A stretch of DNA of 64,000 bases from contig PDUO01000003.1 in assembly GCA_003008705.1 (NCBI GenBank), positions 373,891 to 437,890 of the forward strand, in the 5' to 3' direction. Position numbers and translations under genes: made by a program. The DNA is from Pezicula radicicola (taxonomy: Eukaryota > Ascomycota > Leotiomycetes > Helotiales > Dermateaceae). Each line of letters opens with the position of its first letter. Position 1 is the first letter of the stretch. Shown here piece by piece: positions 1 through 10,589 of the stretch. The notes under the pieces were generated by a model that was given only the letters and a program-made list of their open reading frames with translations, was not told where the DNA came from and did not search any database.

Positions 1-334
1 AAACTCTTTACTTATATTCTCGAGTTTCATGTTGCTAGGACTTGCTGTAACGGTGTTTTGGATCCCTGGTGCTGAGTTGGGTGCGGATGGCGAGGTGAAG
101 ACTTTAGAAGTGTGGGCGGTTGGACGTGATTTAAATGGGTTTGCTGAGTCTTGGGGAGCGAGGACTTTTGCGGCTTTTTGGAGATGGGCGGCGAGGGGGG
201 TTGATACTGTACTTCTTTGGTTGGATAAAGCTACTGGTGGTGACGAGGCTGAGACGAGAGAGGCGGCTAGGGAACAGGAGATGGTTGAGAGACAGCGGCA
301 GGAGTCTAGGCAGGAACAGTTAGGCGGATTGTAA
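1..334 (+). CDS. MFS transporter, C-terminal end (5' part outside window)
   Basis: The frame is open from base 2 and ends with TAA at 332-334, so this is the last roughly 110 residues of a gene that begins upstream. The visible part starts inside a hydrophobic helix (LLGLAVTVFWIPGAE). The loop that follows, GADGEVKTLE, fits the 'PET.G.tLE' signature after the final transmembrane helix of major facilitator superfamily carriers. The rest is a long charged cytosolic tail, rich in Trp and then in Glu/Arg/Gln, which is probably coiled. MFS carriers move small solutes across membranes by proton coupling or facilitated diffusion; the substrate cannot be inferred from this end. An uncharacterised SV2-like or phosphate-transporter-like member is possible. 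The MFS call is moderately sure, the subfamily unknown. Confidence 0.6.
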   Translation, partial: NSLLIFSSFMLLGLAVTVFWIPGAELGADGEVKTLEVWAVGRDLNGFAESWGARTFAAFWRWAARGVDTVLLWLDKATGGDEAETREAAREQEMVERQRQESRQEQLGGL

Positions 335-768
335 TTTAAATTTTGCTTTTGGAAAGTACATACATAATAATACTCTGCGACTAAAATTATACCAGGCATT
401 GCCATACGACTGAATCCTAGAGTTATAAAATATGGTCAGGGAAACTACTCGAGGCAGCGTGGAGAGAGTAAGGACAATTGCGTAAAGGACATTATGATGC
501 CATCCAATTATTGCCATTGCTCTTAACGCTTCATATCACTTATATGAATGCTAATAGACACTTTCCAATGTGAAATCTGAAAAGGCTAAAAGATTCTAGG
601 AAGCAAGCAAACAGGTAGCGAAAATGGAAAGGACTCAAAAGCTATGAATAGTCTTGACTGACAAGATGTTGGATGTAAGTCTGTAAGATGGAAACTTGCA
701 TCTGTCCATATTGAACCTTCTTACCTCTATGCAGATACGGCTTTCTTTGTAGCTGATTAAGTATGAAA
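335..768. other. intergenic region between convergent genes
   Basis: This stretch lies between the 3' ends of the MFS gene (+) and the Zn2Cys6 regulator (-), and must hold both 3' UTRs and termination signals. Reading frames here are short and lack family resemblance. Nothing else is seen. Confidence 0.6.
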
Positions 769-2662
769 TCACCATGGCCGAGAACAAAGACTGCGGACTC
801 CTTCCATGCCAAGTTTTCCGCCTCGTTGCGCATGTGAGATTGACGGTAACGCTCGAGCAAGATGGCAATCTCCAAGTTTACTTGAAATCCAGTCCATATA
901 GATTGTATCATCGGTCTCAATACCGGCCATAAAGAGCGCCCATTGCAATCTTGCACTAACAACCACTGATCTTGCCTGGGACGTACGTCGTGCACATCTT
1001 AATAGAGATGTGACCAATAGGCGTCGTTTATCTGCTGTTCCACTCTCCAGAGATCTTGCGGGAAAACAGCGAAGATTGTAGATATGTACAGCGTGGAAGT
1101 GGCTCAATACTAAATCGGCCATGTCAAGCATTGGGCTACGTACATCCACATTGCTCTCCACCAGCTGAAATAAGGAAGCATATATCTAGATGATCATGGT
1201 AAGCCAAACAGTGGCCACAATGTACAGATAATGGCGCTTAAGTATGAGGATGAAAAGTGATTAAGAGATTTCCACGAACCCTTTCCAGATTTTCAAAGTC
1301 CTCCTCAATAGCGTCAAACTGGGTAATGTTGTTTTGCTTCAAGGCAATATTTATTCGGTGTAGCAGGATAGCTGCTTCGAAATGGAGGTCCAAAACGGCG
1401 AATTTTTCAATGTCATCAAGTAGCTCTATGGCAGGATAACTTTCTCCAAAATATGTTTCCAATGACGGTTTCGATATCTGATAGATTCTGTTAACAATAA
1501 CTTTTCTAGCACACAAGAGACTGGCGAAGGCCCCGCCTGCATAGTAAAATTCAGCCTCGATGTCGGAGTAGAGAAACATTATCATCAATTTCGCCAGCAA
1601 GCTATCCCTCTTGGGGTCAGGCAAGAATATAGGCATGTCAACTATGTTGTCATGCCGTTCAGTGAAGATGTCCTCAAGCAAAGAATGTGTTTGCACATAG
1701 TTAGTCACGGCAAGATTCAGCTGCTTCAACCCCTGCAATCCCTTTTCGCCGCCAATGGTCTGATAAATGATTTGCAATAGAAAGAAAGCTGCCATTGTCG
1801 TACCATGGTCCACCACCGTGTCGTTCATACATGCGATTAGCAATTTCGAGCCGTGAATGAAATGTGTCCTCCCAAATAACCAATGGTTTTTCTTTGATGA
1901 GTAACGAAACATGTTAGCCAGAGAAACTGCAAGGATTAGATGCGTGATTGTGGGATCTTCGGCGCCCCAGTGGAGGATCATTGCAAAAGTAGACCAGCAC
2001 GGAGTCTTCTTGCTGTATGAGAGGGCAAAGCCATTTTGATAATGGTGCATTGCTTCTCGTTCCAGATCCCCAAGAACCAACGAAGAGGTACATTGCATGT
2101 TTGGCAGCAGAACCGTTGTCAAAAGAGGGGGATCAAAACTTGGGTAAGACAAGCCTGGTAAGTCCTCGGAGGGATTATTGGAGGAATATCTATCCTCTAC
2201 ATCTGCCCATTGATTGTCTGATGGAGTCGAGTTTGGCATAACAACGGGGTTGACTGCAGAGATGGTATCCGTCTGAGATGATGTCTGGAGATATGTATCG
2301 CTCCCAATGACTGTGAGGGGTGGCGACGCTAAGTCGGGAGATGCTGGAGCGGTGGAGTGTATGGAATCTATTGCCGTCGAAGGCAGGAGAGCTCTGGGAA
2401 CAAATCGTTGCCTGCTCTTCAGCGGTCCATACCCGCGGCGAACCTCACGCAGTGGAAGCCGAACGCCAGGCCACTCGCATTTTCTGCGTAGACGTGTGCA
2501 CCGCTCACAGACAGGCCCTATCTCTGAACATTTCACTTTGGCTGTATGGCAAACGGTGCATCCGCTTCTTGAACGCCTTTTCCGGCCAGAACTGGCTGAA
2601 GTGGCCTTCATCATTTGTGAGGGAGATATCATGGTAGAAGTATACGTAGTCGCAAGGGACAA
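769..2662 (-). CDS. Zn2Cys6 (Gal4-type) transcription factor with fungal-specific regulatory domain
   Basis: Two exons, 2662-1280 and 1164-769, give about 592 residues. Near residue 35 is a complete binuclear zinc cluster, C-X2-C-X6-C-X6-C-X2-C-X6-C (GCTVCHTAKVKC followed by VCERCTRLRRKC), preceded by a basic RKRRSRS stretch, so the protein should bind DNA in the nucleus. The middle and C-terminal parts look like the Fungal_trans_2 regulatory domain: HFHAVHIYNLRC, ALFMAGIETDDTIYMDWI, then the closing RAL...QRGGKLGMEGVRSL pattern. The acceptor at 1165 (TTATTTCAG) is clear. The donor at 1279 (GTTCGT) is the in-frame choice but is weak, so the intron's 5' edge is uncertain. The target genes are unknown. 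It is transcribed away from the M20 amidohydrolase gene, but no functional link is shown. Confidence 0.85.
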
Positions 2663-3070
2663 TCAGGACAGGTTGAAATTATTAGACCAGTGGAATCGGG
2701 GAGTACAGTAAAACTACTTCGTAATAATAATAGACTCGGCATTAGATATCGGGACTAGCACGTGACAACGAAGAATTTCTTCCCATCCCGGCACACTTCA
2801 GATAATACGACTTCAATTGTCTGAATAGCCTCATATATACGCATAAAATAATTTCCAACAAAAACATTCCTCCCTGATGTACTGATATATCTCACTACGT
2901 CACGTGCGAGAAATCTGTTCCCCCAGTCTTTCTTCGACTATTGATGCAGTATCATGATGGTGATCTTGCCCACTTTACTTGTGGTGCAAACTGCAGTTAG
3001 TACTGTACTGTACCTGCGCCCTTACCTACGTGGGATGTTCCTCTTATCAGCCAGGCAAGTCGATATCAGC

Positions 3071-3259
3071 TACGAAGGTTGGATGGGTAAATAATCAAAA
3101 GTCGGTGCTTTTGTTACAGAAAAACAAGCCTTGATTTAAATAACTAGCCACTTACATTACAAGGCTGCGTTAAATTTGTATGTAGAACTCGAAATATATG
3201 GTGAAGCTATAGTAAAACAGCGCACCGACTTTTGATTATTTACCCATCCAACCTTCGTA
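3071..3259. mobile_element. MITE with perfect 38-bp terminal inverted repeats and TA target duplication
   Basis: Bases 3071-3108 and 3222-3259 are exact reverse complements over all 38 positions. The outermost base pair on each side is TA, the target duplication of Tc1/mariner elements. Without it the element is 3073-3257 (185 bp), beginning CGAAGGTTGGATGGGTAAAT. The interior is AT-rich with no reading frame, so it is non-autonomous. It sits between the start of the Zn2Cys6 gene and the amidohydrolase, about 270 bp from the latter's start codon. A perfect TIR suggests a recent insertion not touched by RIP. Confidence 0.9.
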
Positions 3260-3437
3260 TGTAGGCACGTCGGATATTCTGTCCAATCATAATGAGTGTT
3301 GAGATGTCATAGCGCTCGCATATTTCGACGTCTGAGATGCTTCTTCTATCGCTCAACAACCATCAGAGAGTAGTAGAAGAAGGTAATAGATAGCCCTCAG
3401 AACTTTCAATGCTGCTCAAGTTCTGCCTTTAGCTATC

Positions 3438-3443
3438 TATAAA
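3438..3443 (+). promoter_or_regulatory. TATA box candidate of the amidohydrolase gene
   Basis: TATAAA lies 88 bp upstream of the ATG at 3526, followed by a CT-rich leader, a usual spacing for a fungal core promoter. Known only from position and sequence. Confidence 0.4.
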
Positions 3444-3525
3444 GATGCTGCACGTACCCGGCCATGGAAGAGGATCTTTCCATCCATCCACAAAACTCAA
3501 GCTTAGCTAGCTCTCCACGATCATC

Positions 3526-5222
3526 ATGCAAGTGCCTTCAATCATCCCCTCTATAAATGCAAAGCCACAGTACCCGGAATTGGTTCACACGATTGATAAA
3601 GCTGTGCTAAAGTATCAGGATGCCTTGAAAGCCCTGAATCAAGAGGTGTCTTTCCCGCTCTGCAGACTGCACTTCGATTGTAACAAGATGACTGACGAAG
3701 ATTCATGTACTCCAGATCTTCAGCAAGCCTGAGCTCTGCTTCAAGGAGTTTCGAGCCCACGATGCCATTGTAACCACACTTCAAAGGCTTGGTTTCACCG
3801 TGACTCCACACGCATATGGCATCCCAACTTCCTTTGAGGTCGAGTACGGCAGTGGAGGACGTCTTGTGATCTTCAATGCTGAATACGATGCCCTACCTGG
3901 CATCGGACATGCCTGTGGACACAATCTGATCGCCGTCACCTCTTTTGCCGGTTTCCTCGCCACTGTCGAGCAGCTCAAAGTATCCGGTACGCCTGGTCGT
4001 GTTCGACTTCTTGGCACACCCGCTGAGGAGGGTGGCGGTGGTAAAGGTTTATAGCTCAGCTTCATTTTATCCCATATCATTCGCGTTCTAGGTGCTGCGA
4101 CAGGTCTTCGGGATAGCTTTGGTTCTCCAAAGCCTGCCTAGCTACTCCCAAACTTGGCCAATCTTTTGTCCCCTTTTCTTTTCGTCCTTTTGTTTTTTGG
4201 TTTATTTTGGGTAAGTACGCATGCTAACACCAAGGTCCTGAACAGTTGCTCTTGTTAGAAAAGGAGCTTATGAGAATGCAGATGCATGTGTTATGGCACA
4301 TCCTGCACCACTCCAATCGGGATACTCGGTCGACTTTAATGCCAACGTCTATGTACCACATGTAGCTACCGAGATGTTCAAGGCAACCTTCCACGGCCGA
4401 GCAGCACACGCCGCTGCAACTCCATGGGAGGGTGTGAATGCGCTCGATGCTATCACTATCGCCTACAGCGCAATTAGCATGCTTCGCCAGCAGAAGAAAT
4501 CCTCGGACCTCATTCACGGTATCATCACCAGCGGTGGTACAGCGTCGAACATTATCCCTGATAAATGTACCCTCAACTATGGCGTGCGAGCACCCACTAT
4601 GGCTCGCGTCAGAGAATTGAAACAACGCGTTGTGAACTGTTTCCATGGCGCAGCTATGGCAACTGGATGTACTGTCGATGTCGAAGACTTACAGGTGTAC
4701 GCGGATCTCCGTCCCAACAAGCTTCTTTCGCTACAATTCACCTCAGATATGAACAAGTGGAACTATCCAGTTTTCTGCGATATCAACATTACCGATCCTC
4801 CTGGAGGCGGAGCGACTGATCAAGGCAACGTCAGCTATGTCGTCCCAGCGATTCACCCCATCTACGGTATTGAAACAGAGAAAGGATGCTCCAACCACAC
4901 TATTGGTTTTACCGATGCTGCCGGTAAGGACAATGCTTTTGATCGAAGTATGACCATCGCCAAGGGCTTAGCAGCAACATCGTGGAGAATGTTGAGCGAC
5001 GACGACTTCGCAGCCTGTGTCAAGAAAGAATTTGATGATGATAAGAAAGACAGGATTGAAAGTGGTGAAGCTGTTGGAGAGGAGGAGATGGTACGGAAAT
5101 GGGTTGATCCCGGACTAGATAATCGTCCCTTGAGAATCTGCCCTTGTGGACATGAGGCCAACACTATTAAAGAGACGGGACAGGGTGTAGTCTGCAGAAG
5201 CAATTTTAGAATCGAATATTAA
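3526..5222 (+). CDS. M20-family metallo-amidohydrolase (PM20D2/AbgB-like)
   Basis: Exons 3526-3645, 3716-4046 and 4246-5222 add up to 1428 nt (475 aa) with matching phases; ACAG at 4242-4245 is the second acceptor. The protein shows the M20D order of motifs: IFSKPELCFKE near residue 41, GHACGHN with metal-binding His and Cys, TPAEEGGGGK with the catalytic Glu, MAHP, FHGRAAHAAATPWEGVNALD, and a late CSNHTIGF region. M20D enzymes hydrolyse amide bonds of small N-acyl amino acids or dipeptide-like substrates in the cytosol using two metal ions. PM20D2-type members cut beta-alanyl dipeptides or act in metabolite repair, but the substrate here is unknown. After the catalytic core there is an acidic linker and a tail with CPCGH and one more Cys, which I do not recognise from the family. 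The donor of intron 2 (GTTTAT) is weak. Confidence 0.85.
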
Positions 5223-5300
5223 GAGCTAGAAAATTATACATCAATACAACACTTCCTCAAAGCTAGTTTTTCATAACATATTCATAACAACTCAACTTTA

Positions 5301-6098
5301 TCAAACTCCGTCTTCCCGAGCCTCAAACCAATCATCCTCCGATATCCTGGACAGCTTTGGTTTTGCCTTTGGCACAGGTGGTTCTTCGATATGAATGGTA
5401 CCAGTAGTCATGGATGCAATACTGTTTTCTGATATGTTGTTGTCGTGTACTTGTATATCGGAAACTTCGTGGCTGGAAGTCGGTCTTTCGATAGCTGTAC
5501 CCAAAGTCCCCGCAACTAACATCTCACCAACATCATAATTTATGATCTCAATCTCAGGCTGCTGTTTCGCATCTACTAGAAAGGAGAATATAGTTAGCAA
5601 CGTTTGTGGACAGGAAAAAGCGGAAAGGAAAAGGGTGTTCTCTTATACCTGGTATTGAATGTGTTGACGATAACATATTCGGATCGGATAACTCTTCTTC
5701 AACCTCATCCCAAGCCCGTTCAAATTCCTCCCTTGACCCTGTATAAGATAGTTGGCTCTCATTAGAGTATCTACTCTTCGTGCTCTGGTTAAGGATCCTA
5801 AAACTTGTGCCTTGTACATTGACCAGATCACTGGCCGACTATTTCATATTAGCCACAAGTATCTAATAAGTAAATGATTATACAAGCAACGTACTTCAGC
5901 TTGGATCTGCTCCTTCTCCTGGTGGATTTGGCATAGGGGTTGAAAATCTGAGTATTCGAGTTCGGCCGCAGATTCCGTCGTACTCGTTGACGACGAGGAA
6001 GAGTCTGCATGTGTTCTTATCGCGCGGCTGGGACGTAGTTTCGAAAGGATTGGATATAGCATCCGCCATGACATGGTTTGAGTAATGCATTTGTGCAT
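5301..6098 (-). CDS. hypothetical protein, three exons
   Basis: I do not recognise this protein. Exons 6074-5895, 5838-5649 and 5575-5301 join in frame (645 nt, 214 aa) with clean GTACGT and GTATAAG donors and AG acceptors. That consistency, rather than homology, is why I call it a gene. An upstream in-frame ATG at 6098 would add eight residues. The protein is hydrophilic, with a Ser/Thr-rich low-complexity stretch near residues 27-40, an acidic segment (EEFERAWDEVEEELSD) in the middle, and a C-terminal motif ISEDDWFEAREDG. No signal peptide or membrane helix is seen. It converges with the M20 gene, with under 80 bp between the stop codons. It could be a lineage-specific regulator or a disordered scaffold. 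Confidence 0.6.
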
Positions 6099-9000
6099 TT
6101 ATCTGTGTTGGATATTATATGAGAAAGGTATATGAAAGGGGAAAAAGAAATATGAGGTTCCTGTAGAGTGTACTGTACATGCTATATACCTTTGTACTTG
6201 TATTTATGCTACTCCACAAATTCAATGGTCAATAGTGACTTACAAGGCTAGAATGGTCTCTGACACACTACACAACGGTCTTTAAAGGCAAAGTTCAAAG
6301 CGCTTCTCGCTTCTTCGAGCTTGGGGAAATAATGAGGAGAAATTCTCCACCTAGTGGAAAGAATTCTGTGACATAAGCTCAATCTCCGATTATTCTGGAG
6401 CTGAAGTTATTTTGCGCAGTGATCTACAAACTTTAAAGCCTATTTTTGTTCATTGCGTCTTCGTACATTGGTTACCAGTATCCAGAAAATATGGTCGAGA
6501 TAAAACTTTCTTGGGCGTAAAGCTCTTACGCTACTGTATTAGAGGGGTGACTTGATAAAGTCTTGTGCATCTGCACTATTGTACTGGGATTGCCATTATT
6601 GCATGTATCTTTTAGTGGATCCCAGTTACACTTACTTCGAACAGTATTTCCGTACTCCATTTGACTTATGGCTGGTATTTGAACACCCTTCCCTTAGATA
6701 ATAGAGTACATGATTCTTGCAATCCTTGAGCTTCCCCGGATTTGGTTTCGTATCCTTGATTATACTTTTTCCGCACTTTTCTTTTCAATTGTTAATCTTT
6801 AGAGAATCTGACACCAAGGGCGTGGGTACTGCAGTTAGAAAGTAGATGATTGAAGCAAAAAAATATATAGGATACATGGGATACATGCATAGCAAGGTTA
6901 TCCCTTCCCTGATATATTAGCCACTAGACCAAGGATTTGACACTCTGCTCGTCTACCACCGCTTAACGCGTCTCGAAGGCAAACACAGGACGTTTATTGG
7001 TTAGAACTACTTCGTTTGATCGATAACTTAATGCACGCCCCTGTAGCCCGAGCGTTGGCTAATATACAAGGGAAGGGATCCTTCCGAAATTTGTTAGGCG
7101 AGAAAGGCGAAAGAAGTTGACAGTTGATTTAGGATGCAGAAAGTCCAAGACCCCAGAGTGAGACCGCCCACCATCTGCAAGATACACTTTTGCTAGTTGA
7201 AACAATTCGTAAGGCTTGGTGGATAATCTGATATTGATTTTGACATGTCGGCAGCAGGGAATATGCACGAGAGATTCGTACTTAAAAACTAAGCTTCAGA
7301 TGGTCTGTTTATCCGAATTGAATGCACGTTCGTGCACATGCACTGTAGATCGTATAATCGTTCACAAGCTTCAAAGGAGATTAGCTGATAGCTGCGATTC
7401 GTTACTTGATACTGTTCTTGGTTACTATTGCATTAGAGTTTCTAGGAAGATAACTGTACCATAATTTTCAACAATCTGGGCTTGTGGAGGGATTGGCTGC
7501 GTGACATGTTATGACTACCGAACTTTTGGCCGATACAATTCTTGGAAAATGCATACTTTTATTATCGCTTCTATTTCGCATCTTTCACTAACACCATCGC
7601 TTGAATCCTAAAATACGAATCAAATATTGAGTGCGTTATATATTGTATTTCCAGGCCCAGGATTGCATACAACTTTCGCTTAAGGGAGATATCTCGAGAA
7701 TTACAGGGTATCTCCTAGTAGTATCCCAATTACGAAAAGCGAATCTGTTGAATTCGAAGTGCCGGAAGATGAATAGTTCGTTCCGTTTTCTCGTGACTGG
7801 TTACCGAAGTTTGGGTAACTCTTGGAGTCTTGAACGGAGAACCGGAGTCCAAGGAATAGGCTACGAGAGTCCTGATACGTGGACAATAATGCCACACTTC
7901 ATATTTGAACAACGTCGTGTGAATTCTGCAAGCTTAAAATCGCCTATGCAGTGTTAATCAAAGGTTGCTGCAGAGCATACAGGACAGCGATCCATCTATT
8001 GTTCCTGTCTCTAGAGACTGATTATGCCTCTGCACAATTCAATATTGCTATATAAATACTCTCCAAGAAACCTATTTAATTTTAGTTAGCTCACTTGCTT
8101 TAAGAACTTAGTTAATGATGTAGGTAGCTTCAACAGTTTTTCACCTAACTTAACTATTATGTGCTTTCCATGACTACAAAGCATAGCTGAGGCTCGGCTC
8201 TAAGCTCTTCCATGTAACCGCAGAAAAAGAGCGAGCCGATTATTGCTTCCGATTACGAGTATTGCTGCAGGGAAAAGTCTTAGCAAAGAAATTGCGGAAG
8301 AATTGCCGACATGTGGTAGAGAGTCCAGCGCTTAGACCCGGTACGGACGTGACGTACCGTACCGCAGTTGACTATTTAAGGATGTCCGAGATTATTTGCA
8401 TCAAATCTCAACGTACAGTAGATCATTGAAAGTCTTCAGCCGGGTAGAGAATGTAAAATGACGGTCATTGTATAGAATTACCGTCACTCGACCGTAATTA
8501 ATGTAATTATTCATAAATTTACTAGCCAAATTAACTAACATGATTATCGGCTAGAAATATTATATATTCCACTTACTCAGTAGAGAATTTCCTACCTTTA
8601 CCTACCTACTTTATATATTAAAATACATCAAAATATAAGAACTTTAATAATTCTATTAGCACTTAATTCTAAACAAATAATATTACTAGTTAAAATAATA
8701 GAAATCCTTTAGATTTAGGAGGTATATAGTAAAATTATTAGGTTAGTTAGGATTCGGTCAGGATTCATAAAATGACGGTAATTTGATACGTAAATTTGTA
8801 AATAGACCGATAGGTAAATTGACTCGTGCATTCCCTACGGCCGGGTCTATTACTTTTCTACTATACCTACATGTACAGTACAGTAGTAGCCTTTGTTATT
8901 AGGGTAAATCATCCAAGCTGCTCATTATGCCCAAGTTTCTCGATCACATTATCGTGTTGTCATCGACAAGCAAGCGACTGTCTGCCTATATCAGGTTCTC

Positions 9001-9306
9001 ATATACTTACGGCACTTATCTTTTCTCATTAAGATGAAGCAACCTTGTTGGAAAACTGATGAAAATAATTCCTAATGTTCATTTGTCAGCCAACTAACTG
9101 ATGGATATCAATTAGAATCAAACTCGAGCATTCGTAATGCGTGTACTTGATTTCTTCTCATCAGCTGTTCGGTTACAGATCATAGATGAAAACCCCTATG
9201 AAAGGATGAGCCAGTAAGTATGTGTAATCCAGCCCAGACTTTCTAAATCACAGAAGCTGACAACAGAATACCATCTGCTTGGTCACTACAGGCATACCAG
9301 ACCTTC
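6099..9306. other. 3.2-kb gene-poor intergenic region, AT-rich in part
   Basis: No reading frame longer than about 110 codons and none with family features. Base composition drops to strongly AT-rich at about 8480-8760, where TA-rich runs fit an old, RIP-decayed repeat. Short words are shared between the two edges of that tract (AAAATGACGGT near 8456 and near 8768, and a loosely inverted TAG[AG]GAATG at 8446 and 8828), which may be the remains of element ends. Nothing certain. Confidence 0.5.
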
Positions 9307-10223
9307 ATGATGCAACTTACTCGCTTCAACTTCCTTTTCCTAGCAGCAACAGTCTGGGCCCTCACCTCTCCTCTGCAAGAAGTCACCGACTTCGGCTCAA
9401 ATCCAGCCGGAGTACCCATGTACATCTACGTACCGGCAGGCCTAACTGCGAGCCCAGCTTGTCGCAATTCACGAATGCACATGCTCATCCGAAAGTTACT
9501 TCTCGGGAACTTCCTGGGTATCAGCAGCCGACACCTCTGGATTCATCGATATCTATCCATCCTTACCCACAGTGAAACCTGCTGGGATGTCTCCTCTAAA
9601 GCAACGTTAACGGCTAATGGTGGTGGTGATTCGAATTCTATTGCTAATATGGTTACACATGCTATCTCGAATTACACGGCCGATTCAAATAAAGCGTTTG
9701 CGACTGGAACTAGTTCTGGGGCTATGACGACAAATGTGCTTGCTGCTGCATATCCTTCGTTATTTGCAGCAGGAAGCGTGTACTCTGGAGTTGCTGCCGG
9801 TTGTTTTGTATCTGCTTCGGGTGCTGTTGATGTGTGGAACAGTACGTGTGCAGAAGGTGACACGGTCGACACTGCTGCATAGTGGACTGCAGTTGTCGAT
9901 GCTATGGGCGGTACTGCTCCTTATCCCAAGATGCAAATTTGGCATGTGAGTGTGGATACAACGATATATCCACAGAACTTCCAAGAGGAAATTAAATAGT
10001 GTTCTTGGGTTTAGTTAGACCGCTACTAGTACTGAGACCGATACACCACAGAGTGATTATACTACTTATAACTATGGGACAGAAGTTCAAGGAATTATGT
10101 CACCTATTGTATTATTGATGAAATATTACAGCTAACACATATCTTCTAGCTTACGCTACTAGCGTTAGCCATACCGTTCCTAAGCATGTCTCGAATTCAA
10201 TGGCTTGGTTCGGTCTCACGTAG
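9307..10223 (+). pseudogene. decayed CE1 acetylxylan esterase
   Basis: The frame begins with a secretion signal (MMQLTRFNFLFLAATVWA) and VPMYIYVPAG, then loses frame near 9455. The expected continuation (VAIHECTCSSESYFSG) is in the next frame and returns to the first near 9575 at SETCWDVSSKATLT. The nucleophile motif GTSSGAM, NGGGDSNSIANMVTHAIS and VYSGVAAGC are intact. An in-frame TAG at 9880 stands before WTAVV, and another at 9997 follows PQNFQEEIK. Coding traces continue (DYTTYNYGTEVQG, then SVSHTVPKHVSNSMAWFGL) to a final TAG at 10221-10223. CE1 acetylxylan esterases are secreted serine esterases that deacetylate plant xylan. Two compensating frameshifts and two stops make this copy non-functional. 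The TAG codons replacing likely CAG codons fit C-to-T decay. Confidence 0.85.
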
Positions 10224-10589
10224 GTACGTCTCAAGTAAGTGATATCAAGGTTGTAGATGGCGGGTGCAGTACTGGACTTCGCTTATTCTTGTAATTAGTT
10301 ATTTTGGAAGAAGTTCATAGTAGTCCATAGTAGTCGCCGTTAAAAAAAGCATCTTGAGTTAGAAGCGAGTAGATCATTTTTACAAAGTTATAATTGTGCA
10401 GTCACTTATAGCGTGATATGGTCATTTACTTAATTCCAAGGGAATTATTCTATCTCTTGGGTTCCTACATTTCGAGAATTTTTCTGGTGCTTTAGACTCT
10501 TTCATGATGCATTTGTATGATTCTACCAATACTTGTCAAATACCACTTGATTCTACATCCTCCATCTTGTCATTCGCTATCGCAACAAA

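Noticed and set aside
642..995. 117-codon minus-strand frame at the 3' end of the regulator gene (LLERYRQSHMRNEAENLAW...)
   Set aside because: At first it looked like the true C-terminus by frameshift, but the other frame (769-1164) has the family ending RAL...Q..GGKLGMEGVRSL and a proper acceptor.
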